Shown here one piece after another: positions 6,162 through 11,891 of a stretch of 11,891 nucleotides of DNA. A program made the position numbers and the translations under genes. The notes below the pieces were generated by a model. That model saw only the letters and a list, made by a program, of their open reading frames with translations, searched no databases and was not told the origin of the DNA. The first letter of the stretch is position 1. Each line of letters starts with the position of its first letter. The stretch is from Porphyromonadaceae bacterium UBA7180 (GTDB taxonomy: Bacteria; Bacteroidota; Bacteroidia; Bacteroidales; Muribaculaceae), in NCBI GenBank assembly GCA_002491165.1, contig DKVK01000019.1, positions 467 to 12,357 of the forward strand, read 5' to 3'.

Positions 6162-8162
6162 ATGCCTTCACAGATATCCGAATTACGCCGACATTCCCCC
6201 CGGCGGGTCGCCTGGATGGTGGCCCTTGCCTTCGCCATACCCCTTCTCTCGCTTATCGACCAGGCTATGGCGCAGAACGTGTTGCGGCGCCCGCAGACCC
6301 CCGGGAAGGAAACGTACACCCGCCCGAAGCCGACGCAGCCGATACGCCCGGAGATGCCTTCGCAGGACCGCTACGTCACCAACCGGGTGTTCCTGGAGCG
6401 CGCCGACTCGCTATACCATTATTCCTGGAACGGCGACAGGCAGGTGGTGAGCGGCAACGTCCTCTTCCGCCAGGGCAACATGTACCTGTATTGCGACTCG
6501 GCGTTCTACTACCCGGACTTCAACTCGCTCGACGCCTTCGGTAACGTTAAGATGGTGAGCGGGGACACGCTCCACATCTACGCCGACAAACTCTTCTACG
6601 ACGGGCAGCAGCGCCTGGCGCGTCTCAAGAACGGCCCGTCGCGCTCCAAGGTTACGGTGCAGAACCGCCGCGTCACCATCACGGCCGACTCCCTTTTCTA
6701 CAGTTCAACGCAGGACCGCGGATGGTACGAGAATGGCGGCCGCCTCGAAGACGCCGTCAACGTGCTGACCTCCGACCAGGGAGAATACTCCCCGTCGCAG
6801 AAAGCCGCCGACTTCTACGGCAACGTGCACCTGCGCTCCAAGCGCAACGGCAACCAGCTCTTCACCGACACGCTCTTTTACTCCACGGCGACGAACGTGG
6901 CGCGGATAGTGTCGCGAACCGACATCTGGGGAACCACCGACACCATAGTGACTTATTCCGGAACGTACAACACGCGCACCGGGCAGGCCAACCTCACGAG
7001 CCGCTCCACCGTCTCGCACACCGACTCCAACCACAATGTCACCAAGCTGACGGCGGACATCATAGTCTACGACCGCGCCACGCGCATAAGCACCGCGCGG
7101 ATGTTCGACGACGCCCGCGGCAAGCCGATGGTGCTCACCGATACCGCCCACAAGACGCAGATTATCAGCCGTTACGGCGAATATAACGACGCCACGCGCT
7201 CGGCTTTCGCCACCGGCAATCCCCTCCTCATAGAGTACTCGCGCCCGGACACCAACTATATGCGCGCCGACACCATTTATACCTACGTGGTGAGGAAAAA
7301 CGTCCTCCCCGATTACACCGGCGAGCAGAAGGAAATCCTGGCCGAACTCATGGAAGAGCAGCGCCGTCTCGACGCTGAATACGACTCGCTGCAAACCGCA
7401 TATAAAGCACGGATAGAAGAGGGGGACACCACCGCCGTCGAGCCTGTGAAGACCGACCTCATAGCCTCCGACCGGCGCCTGCACCGCGATTCCGTCCTCA
7501 AGGAGTTTGCCGAGGCCAGCGCCGTGCGCCACGCCCGCTTCTTCAACCAGCAGATTCAGGCCATCGCCGACACCATGCACTTCCGGCAGTTCGACTCGCT
7601 GCTTTACCTCAAGCGTAAACCGATAATATGGTCGGACGAGCGGCAGGTGACGGGCGACACCATCATAGCGCACTTCAACGACTCTACCGTTGACCGCGCG
7701 CGCATAGTGGGCGGCTTCGTGGCCGAACATGTGGCCGAGGATTTCTATAACCAGATGAAAGGGAAGCTCATGCTCGCCACCTTCGCCGACCAAAAACTGA
7801 AACACCTCGACGTGGACGACAACGTGGAGGTGGTGCTCCTGCCGCAGGAGAAGGATTCCACCTTCAACAAGATAGTGAGGGCGGAGAGCGAGCACATGTC
7901 GGTGAACATGAACGGCGACGACCTGGAGAAACTGAAGATGTGGGCTGCCGTCGACGGCACGGTGACGCCGCTGTTCAAGCTGAAAGCCGGCGCGCAATAC
8001 CTCCCCGGGTTCTCCTGGCAGGAGGCGTTGCGCCCCAAGCGCGAATGGTATTACGGCCGCTGGGTCTGGGTCGACGACCTCGGCGAGGAACCCGACGACA
8101 TGGAGGAATATTTCAGCACCAAGGAACCCTCCGAAAACATCGAGGAATACTTTACCCCTTAG
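6162..8162 (+). CDS. OstA/LptA-like exported envelope protein
   Basis: 666-residue secreted protein with beta-jellyroll repeats of the OstA/LptA/LptD-N type (OstA_2-like), a family used for lipopolysaccharide transport across the periplasm. The signal peptide has a basic n-region (9-15), hydrophobic core (17-31) and a cleavage site AMA|Q after residue 37, giving a mature Gln N-terminus. The first jellyroll block (about 85-380) shows repeated strands such as GNVLFRQGNMYLYCDSAFY, GNVKMVSGDTLHIYADKLFY and GNVHLRSKRNGNQLFTDTLFY. A charged, helical insertion (about 388-465) separates it from a second block (about 466-610). The tail carries MEEYF (647-651) and IEEYF (660-664). No beta-barrel region is present, so it is not a full LptD. 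The ATG follows an A8 run, a typical Bacteroidetes start. Its place between surA and mutL in an operon fits outer-membrane biogenesis; which step it serves is inferred. Confidence 0.82.
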   Translation: MPSQISELRRHSPRRVAWMVALAFAIPLLSLIDQAMAQNVLRRPQTPGKETYTRPKPTQPIRPEMPSQDRYVTNRVFLERADSLYHYSWNGDRQVVSGNVLFRQGNMYLYCDSAFYYPDFNSLDAFGNVKMVSGDTLHIYADKLFYDGQQRLARLKNGPSRSKVTVQNRRVTITADSLFYSSTQDRGWYENGGRLEDAVNVLTSDQGEYSPSQKAADFYGNVHLRSKRNGNQLFTDTLFYSTATNVARIVSRTDIWGTTDTIVTYSGTYNTRTGQANLTSRSTVSHTDSNHNVTKLTADIIVYDRATRISTARMFDDARGKPMVLTDTAHKTQIISRYGEYNDATRSAFATGNPLLIEYSRPDTNYMRADTIYTYVVRKNVLPDYTGEQKEILAELMEEQRRLDAEYDSLQTAYKARIEEGDTTAVEPVKTDLIASDRRLHRDSVLKEFAEASAVRHARFFNQQIQAIADTMHFRQFDSLLYLKRKPIIWSDERQVTGDTIIAHFNDSTVDRARIVGGFVAEHVAEDFYNQMKGKLMLATFADQKLKHLDVDDNVEVVLLPQEKDSTFNKIVRAESEHMSVNMNGDDLEKLKMWAAVDGTVTPLFKLKAGAQYLPGFSWQEALRPKREWYYGRWVWVDDLGEEPDDMEEYFSTKEPSENIEEYFTP

Positions 8163-8165
8163 GAG
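8161..8165 (+). promoter_or_regulatory. Shine-Dalgarno-like AGGAG before mutL
   Basis: AGGAG overlaps the TAG stop of the OstA-like gene and sits 7 bases before the mutL ATG at 8173. Strong Shine-Dalgarno sites are uncommon in Bacteroidota, and the other starts in this window lack one. It fixes the mutL start and could help re-initiation after the preceding stop. Confidence 0.5.
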
Positions 8166-8172
8166 AGCAGGC

Positions 8173-10143
8173 ATGAGCGACATTATTCACAGGCTGCCCG
8201 ATGCGGTGGCCAACCAGATAGCCGCCGGGGAGGTGGTGCAGCGCCCCGCCTCGGTGGTCAAGGAGCTGGTGGAGAACGCCGTCGACGCCGGTGCGCGGAA
8301 CATCTCGCTCTTTATCCGCGACGCCGGGCGCACCCTCATCCAGGTTATCGACGACGGTAAGGGGATGTCTGAGAACGACGTGATGATGGCCTTCGAGCGC
8401 CACGCCACCTCCAAGATAGCGGCCGCCGACGACCTTATGACGCTCGTGACCATGGGATTCCGCGGCGAGGCGTTGCCCTCCATCTGCGCCGTGGCGCAAG
8501 TGGAGATACGCACCAGAACGCGCGACTCCGAGCTCGGGACAGCGCTGCGCATAGACTGCGCGCGCCGCGAGATGCCGGAACCCTGCGTGTGCGACGCCGG
8601 CACCAACATCATGGTCAAGAACCTCTTCTGCAACGTTCCGGCACGCCGCAAGTTCCTCCGCTCGGACGCTTCGGAACTCGCCGCCATCATGCGCGAGTTC
8701 GAACGCCTCGCCCTCGTCAACCACCGTCTGCACCTCAGCATCGACACCGGCGGCAAGGTGCTCGACCTGCGGCCCGGCACCTTCAAGCAGCGCATCGCCG
8801 ACATCTGGAAAAACAACCTGAACCTCCAGCTCCTGCCGGTGGAGGTGGAGACCTCGGTGGTGAAGATTTCCGGCTTCGTATCGCGGCCGGAGTTCGCGCG
8901 GCGCCGCAACCCGCTGCAATACCTCATCGCAAACGGCCGCAACATGAAGCATCCCTACTTCCGGAGCGCCATCCTCTCTTGCTATGAGCAACTTACTGCC
9001 CCCGACACGCAGCCGTGCTTCTTCCTGCGCTTCGACGTGGACCCCGCCACAATCGACGTGAACATCCATCCGACGAAGAACGAAATCAAGTTCGAGAACG
9101 AGCAGGAGATATGGCGCATCCTGCAATCGGCCGTCCGTGCCGCGTTAGGAAAATTCAGCGCGGTGCCCTCCATCGACTTCGAGGCCGACCCGCTTCCCGC
9201 CACTCCTCGGCAGACCTCCGCTCCCGTGACGGCGCCGCCGGTAGGTCTCGACCCCACGTATGACCCCTTCGCTCCGGAGAACAATGCTGCCGCCACACCG
9301 CAGGCCGGTCCCGGCGAGTTCAAACCGGTGGAAAACTTCGCGCCGACTCAGGGTGGCTACACGCCTCCGCAGAAACCGCCGCGCAACTGGAACCGCCTTT
9401 ACAACGACTTTATGGAAGGGGTGAAAGGCTCCGACCGACGCCGCGAAACCCCGCGGCAGACCACTATCTCCGCGCCGAAAACACCATCGAAACAGCCTGA
9501 CGTGCCGCAAGAAAGCGACTCGCCGCTCTTCCTGCAGCAGGGACTGAAATACATCGTCACCACCTCGGCTCGCGGACTGATAATCATAGACCAATACCGT
9601 GCGCATCTCAAAATCCTGTACGAGGAGTTCATGGAGAAGGCGCGGCAGCACACCGCCGTCGGGCAGCATATCCTCTTCCCGCTCATCCTCGACCTTGAAC
9701 CTGCCCAGACGCTGACGCTCGAAGGCATCGAGGACGAACTGCAACGCATGGGATTCGTGCTCACAAACGCCGGCAATGGCCGCTGGCAGATAGAGGCGGT
9801 GCCGTCGCAGCTCACCGACAGCGACCCGAAAGACCTGTTGCTCAAGATAATAGACTCGCTCCAGGCACCGGAGCATGAAGCACCGCTGACGACCGACGAC
9901 GAGCCGGGACACGACGGATTGACTTCCTCCGCGGCCATGACATCAGCCGAACCGGCGATGGAGGCCACGCTCTCGAAGATAGCCAAAAGTCTTGCGCGCA
10001 CCGCCGCCATAAAGGGTGGCCGCGCGCTGTCGCAAGCCGAAATGGAGCAGATAGTGAGTCGCCTCTTCCGCCTTCCCGACCCGAACTTCTCCCCCGACGG
10101 GCTGCCGGTCCTGGCGCTGCTCGACCCGGCCACGCTGCTGTGA
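8173..10143 (+). CDS. mutL: DNA mismatch repair protein MutL
   Basis: 656-residue mismatch repair matchmaker that links MutS to downstream steps. The N-terminal GHKL ATPase (1-330) is complete: NQIAAGEVV (14-22), KELVENAVDAGA with catalytic Glu31 and Asn35, IDDGKGM with Asp60, RHATSKI (76-82) and GFRGEA (95-100). NIHPTKNEIKF (297-307) marks the second ATPase subdomain. A Pro-rich disordered linker covers about 335-445. The C-terminal dimerisation domain (about 450-656) contains DQYRAHLKILYE (473-484) at the place of the endonuclease motif DQHA(X)2E(X)4E: His, Ala and the first Glu are replaced by Tyr, Arg and Leu. The ACR-type and CPHGRP-type metal motifs are also lost (SLARTAA at 606-612, SPDGLP at 640-645). 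An Ala/Thr/Glu-rich insertion lies at about 564-598. It is predicted to lack endonuclease activity. It starts 10 bp after the OstA-like gene and is probably last in the recQ operon. Confidence 0.96.
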   Translation: MSDIIHRLPDAVANQIAAGEVVQRPASVVKELVENAVDAGARNISLFIRDAGRTLIQVIDDGKGMSENDVMMAFERHATSKIAAADDLMTLVTMGFRGEALPSICAVAQVEIRTRTRDSELGTALRIDCARREMPEPCVCDAGTNIMVKNLFCNVPARRKFLRSDASELAAIMREFERLALVNHRLHLSIDTGGKVLDLRPGTFKQRIADIWKNNLNLQLLPVEVETSVVKISGFVSRPEFARRRNPLQYLIANGRNMKHPYFRSAILSCYEQLTAPDTQPCFFLRFDVDPATIDVNIHPTKNEIKFENEQEIWRILQSAVRAALGKFSAVPSIDFEADPLPATPRQTSAPVTAPPVGLDPTYDPFAPENNAAATPQAGPGEFKPVENFAPTQGGYTPPQKPPRNWNRLYNDFMEGVKGSDRRRETPRQTTISAPKTPSKQPDVPQESDSPLFLQQGLKYIVTTSARGLIIIDQYRAHLKILYEEFMEKARQHTAVGQHILFPLILDLEPAQTLTLEGIEDELQRMGFVLTNAGNGRWQIEAVPSQLTDSDPKDLLLKIIDSLQAPEHEAPLTTDDEPGHDGLTSSAAMTSAEPAMEATLSKIAKSLARTAAIKGGRALSQAEMEQIVSRLFRLPDPNFSPDGLPVLALLDPATLL

Positions 10144-10171
10144 CAATTCCGGCATAAAAGCATAACAAGGG

Positions 10172-10216
10172 AACATAAACCACATAAACCCCATAAATCA
10201 CATAAACCACATATCC
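10172..10216 (+). repeat. Tandem 9-bp repeat, CACATAAAC-type x5
   Basis: Five consecutive 9-bp units follow each other: AACATAAAC, CACATAAAC, CCCATAAAT, CACATAAAC and CACATATCC; the last is degenerate. The array starts 28 bases after the mutL stop. In the mutL frame it reads as His-Lys-Pro/Ser tripeptides without a stop. It shares the 9-bp period, but not the sequence, of the array after surA. Confidence 0.88.
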
Positions 10217-10226
10217 CCCCTACTCC

Positions 10227-10250
10227 CCGCGGCTCACGTCCGGGCTGCGG
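10227..10250 (+). other. GC-rich imperfect inverted repeat after mutL
   Basis: CCGCGGC (10227-10233) can pair with GCTGCGG (10244-10250) around a 10-nt loop, with one G-U pair. It is not followed by a T tract. Its first half, CCGCGGC-TC-ACGTCC, resembles the recQ leader at 1459-1471 apart from a two-base insertion. It may be part of a terminator region or a remnant of an intergenic palindromic element. Confidence 0.35.
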
Positions 10251-10276
10251 CAACAAGCCCATACACTCCCGCACGA

Positions 10277-10320
10277 CGCGCCGTTTCGCGGAGCGGTTCA
10301 GGGGAATTTTTAAGGTTTTT
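10277..10320 (+). terminator. Weak candidate terminator of the recQ-mutL operon
   Basis: CGC-G-CCG (10277-10283) pairs with CGG-A-GCG (10289-10295) with one internal mismatch and a TTTCG loop. T runs follow only about 11 and 19 bases later (TTTTT at 10307-10311, TTTTTT from 10315). The spacing is poor for an intrinsic terminator, but the position before a new promoter is right. Confidence 0.25.
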
Positions 10321-10323
10321 TAA

Positions 10324-10354
10324 TTTTCTGTACGGCTTTTTCTTCGTATCTTTG
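10324..10354 (+). promoter_or_regulatory. Canonical Bacteroidetes promoter of the lipoprotein-def-ettA group
   Basis: TATCTTTG at 10347-10354, followed by CA, is an exact and typical -7 box (TAnnTTTG). A T-rich -33 region, TTTT at 10324-10327, lies 19 bases upstream. Transcription would begin near 10361 and give a leader of about 60 nt that ends in an A-rich stretch before the ATG at 10424, the usual Bacteroidetes start context. Part of the leader (10372-10389) can fold in two competing small hairpins, GCTT/AAGC and CTCA/TGAG. Confidence 0.7.
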
Positions 10355-10423
10355 CAGATTAGATTCCGCGTGCTTATCTCAAGCAATGAGCGTGGATTGA
10401 AATTAGAAAATTATTAACGACTT

Positions 10424-11152
10424 ATGATAAAAATTAAAACATTCAGCCGCGCTTTGAAAGCCCTCGGCTTTGCCGCCGTCGTGGCAGTGGCCGGTACCGC
10501 CGCTTCTTGCAACGACGATGAAGTGGGCTTCAGCCCCTCGTCCATAATCTATCAGGATTATCTGGCACAAGTTACGACCAGCGGATGCGATACCCAAAAT
10601 CCGGAAGTCACCATCAGTGCCTACGCCGCGCTCCGCAACACCAACGCCTCAGGCACTATCCTGCCTCTCGCCAAGGGTTCGAGTCTCACGGCCAATACCA
10701 TCGACATGCTCAACATCGCCGACAATAACTATAACTACGGGGCAGTGCTTCCGAAAGGCTCCGTCTCGGCACGTTTCATCTTCAAGAAATCCGACGTCCA
10801 GACCTACACCAACCGCATAGAGTTCAAGGACTGCCCGGAGATGCAGCTCGAGAATCTCGGCGGCAAGATAGTCAACGGCAAGGAATACACCATCACGGGC
10901 GCCGACCTCATGGACTCGCAGCAGACCGTGCAGATAGTGCTCTACACTACCACCGGCGAAACACAATATCCGGCCATGATGCTGGGCGGCAGCAACTCGT
11001 TCCGATTCATCAATGTTCCGGCCGGGACATATCAGCTTTCTGCTTCCGTGACCGTAGAGCAGCGCCTCCAGGAGGCCGATAACAACGCCGGCGGCAAGAT
11101 TGCCGTTTCGCGCGTTTACCTCTACTCCAACCCTGTAACCGTCGAAGAATAA
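10424..11152 (+). CDS. Predicted surface lipoprotein of unknown function
   Basis: 242-residue protein that I cannot assign to a named family. The N-terminus is a clear lipoprotein signal: Lys-rich start MIKIK, hydrophobic core 13-24, lipobox AASC with Cys29. The residues directly after the Cys, Asn-Asp-Asp-Glu, form an acidic run of the kind known in Bacteroidota to send lipoproteins to the cell surface. The rest is Thr/Ser/Asn-rich and looks mostly beta: alternating strands around 60-120, and a C-terminal part (about 145-235) with VNGKEYTITG and VPAGTYQLSASVTVE, reminiscent of beta-sandwich domains. Two more Cys occur, at 55 and 137, which could form a disulphide. It has its own strong promoter and is followed by def after only 5 bp, so it probably leads that transcript. 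It is less GC-rich than its neighbours. Function is unknown and surface location is inferred. Confidence 0.8.
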   Translation: MIKIKTFSRALKALGFAAVVAVAGTAASCNDDEVGFSPSSIIYQDYLAQVTTSGCDTQNPEVTISAYAALRNTNASGTILPLAKGSSLTANTIDMLNIADNNYNYGAVLPKGSVSARFIFKKSDVQTYTNRIEFKDCPEMQLENLGGKIVNGKEYTITGADLMDSQQTVQIVLYTTTGETQYPAMMLGGSNSFRFINVPAGTYQLSASVTVEQRLQEADNNAGGKIAVSRVYLYSNPVTVEE

Positions 11153-11157
11153 GAGCC

Positions 11158-11730
11158 ATGCTGTTACCGATATACCTTTACGGCCATCCCGTGCTCCGCG
11201 AGGAGGCCGAAGACATAGACAAAGATTATCCGGGGCTTGAAAAGCTGATAGCCGACATGTGGGAAACGATGTACGACGCCGAGGGCGTCGGCCTCGCCGC
11301 GCCGCAGATAGGGCGCCCAATCGCGCTCATAGTGCTCGACGGCTCGGTGCTCGCCGAGACGTTCCCCGAATGTAAGGACTCGAAGATGGTGCTCCTCAAT
11401 CCCTATCTCGAAGTGCTGGAAGACGTCGAACCGGTGACGCGCGACGAGGGTTGCCTCTCGCTCCCGGGAATGTACGAGCCGGTGAAGCGCCACGAGCATG
11501 TGCGCCTCACATGGCAGGACGAGAACTTCGTGGAGCACGAAAAAGAGTTCTCCGGATACCTGAGCCGCATAATGCAACATGAGTACGACCACCTGCTCGG
11601 CACCGTCTACACCGACCGCGTCTCGCCGCTGCGCAAACAGTTCATCAAATCGAAACTCTCAAACATAGCACATGGCCGTGTACGCTGCGACTATCGCGTG
11701 AAAGTCGGCCCCAAAACATCCAAAAAGTAA
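11158..11730 (+). CDS. def: Peptide deformylase
   Basis: 190-residue metalloenzyme that removes the formyl group from the initiator Met of new proteins at the ribosome. All three family motifs are intact: motif 1 GVGLAAPQIG (43-52), motif 2 EGCLSLPG (97-104) with metal ligand Cys99, and motif 3 QHEYDHL (140-146) with ligands His141 and His145 and catalytic Glu142. The length and the opening MLLPIYLYGHPVLR are typical of Bacteroidetes enzymes. A basic C-terminal tail (about 160-190) extends past motif 3. The ATG lies 5 bp after the lipoprotein stop and the stop lies 9 bp before the ettA start, so the three genes are probably co-transcribed. No promoter is visible in either gap. Confidence 0.97.
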   Translation: MLLPIYLYGHPVLREEAEDIDKDYPGLEKLIADMWETMYDAEGVGLAAPQIGRPIALIVLDGSVLAETFPECKDSKMVLLNPYLEVLEDVEPVTRDEGCLSLPGMYEPVKRHEHVRLTWQDENFVEHEKEFSGYLSRIMQHEYDHLLGTVYTDRVSPLRKQFIKSKLSNIAHGRVRCDYRVKVGPKTSKK

Positions 11731-11739
11731 CCGAACACA

Positions 11740-11891
11740 ATGGCTGACGACAAGAAGATAATTTTCTCGATGGTGGGGGTGAGCAAAGTGATTCCCCCCC
11801 AGCGACAGATACTTAAGAACATTTACCTCTCCTTTTTCTACGGCGCGAAGATAGGCATCATCGGCCTCAACGGCTCCGGTAAGTCCACGCT
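11740..11891 (+). CDS. ettA: ABC-F ATPase, EttA type, N-terminal part (runs off the right edge)
   Basis: The first 50 residues of a duplicated ABC ATPase without membrane segments that acts on the ribosome. Members of the EttA group (energy-dependent translational throttle) bind the E site and gate entry into elongation according to the ATP/ADP ratio. Visible are IIFSMVGVSKVIPPQRQILK, the SFFYGAKIGIIGLNGSGKST block and a complete Walker A, GLNGSGKST (42-50). The FSMVGVSKV.PP opening is typical of EttA rather than of other ABC-F types such as Uup or the antibiotic-resistance proteins, but the signature motif, linker and second ATPase domain are outside the window. The ATG is 9 bp after def, and AACACA before it is a usual A-rich start context. 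Confidence 0.88.
   Translation, partial: MADDKKIIFSMVGVSKVIPPQRQILKNIYLSFFYGAKIGIIGLNGSGKST

Noticed and set aside
6119..6544. An ATG frame covering the end of the 9-bp repeat and the beginning of the OstA-like gene
   Set aside because: Most of it overlaps the OstA-like coding sequence in another frame and its translation looks like out-of-frame Arg/Pro-rich sequence. Kept only as part of the readthrough observation.
1..11891. A novel defence, phage or mobile system
   Set aside because: All genes but one belong to recognisable housekeeping or envelope families, with no transposase, integrase, toxin-antitoxin pair or defence domain. The GATC deficit hints at a restriction history, but no such enzyme is encoded here.

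Overview
The window is chromosomal core sequence from a GC-rich member of the Bacteroidota, most likely order Bacteroidales; a Muribaculaceae-like lineage is my best guess. The reasons are the gene families (Bacteroidetes-type RecQ, an OstA_2-type protein, an M28 glutaminyl cyclase-like lipoprotein), promoters of the Bacteroidetes TAnnTTTG type, A-rich rather than Shine-Dalgarno translation starts, and frequent Ile ATA codons despite a GC content I estimate near 60%. There are no rRNA or tRNA genes, insertion sequences, phage genes or CRISPR arrays. This is housekeeping DNA, so the unusual signals lie in sequence composition, leaders, intergenic repeats and motif details rather than in a new gene cluster.

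Layout. Minus strand, left end: an M28 metallopeptidase/glutaminyl cyclase-like lipoprotein gene (1204 to 230) followed after 8 bp by tyrS (221 to beyond the left edge). A 324-bp divergent intergenic region (1205-1528) carries promoters facing both ways and a strong hairpin in the predicted recQ leader. Plus strand: recQ (1529-3709), a parvulin/SurA-like lipoprotein (3738-4697), a SurA-like chaperone with two parvulin domains (4694-6064, GTG start overlapping the previous stop), an OstA/LptA-like envelope protein (6162-8162) and mutL (8173-10143). They are close together with no internal promoter that I could see, so they probably form one operon. A 280-bp gap (10144-10423) holds a 9-bp tandem repeat and a canonical Bacteroidetes promoter. 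It drives a predicted surface lipoprotein of unknown function (10424-11152), def (11158-11730) and the start of an ettA-type ABC-F gene (11740 to the right edge).

How the genes fit together. The plus-strand operon mixes genome maintenance (recQ, mutL) with outer-membrane assembly (two SurA-related proteins and an OstA-like protein). The distal group joins protein maturation and translation (def, ettA). The M28 enzyme may also bear on the envelope: it belongs to a family that cyclises N-terminal Gln of exported proteins, and the predicted mature N-terminus of the OstA-like protein here is Gln.

Most notable observation: GATC is almost missing. I find one copy (1720-1723) where roughly 40 would be expected by chance, and Ile codons bend around it (ATA after a codon ending in G, ATC after C). 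Next are two separate 9-bp-period tandem repeats placed just after stop codons, both readable as tripeptide repeats in the frame of the upstream gene, and a MutL whose endonuclease motifs are degraded.
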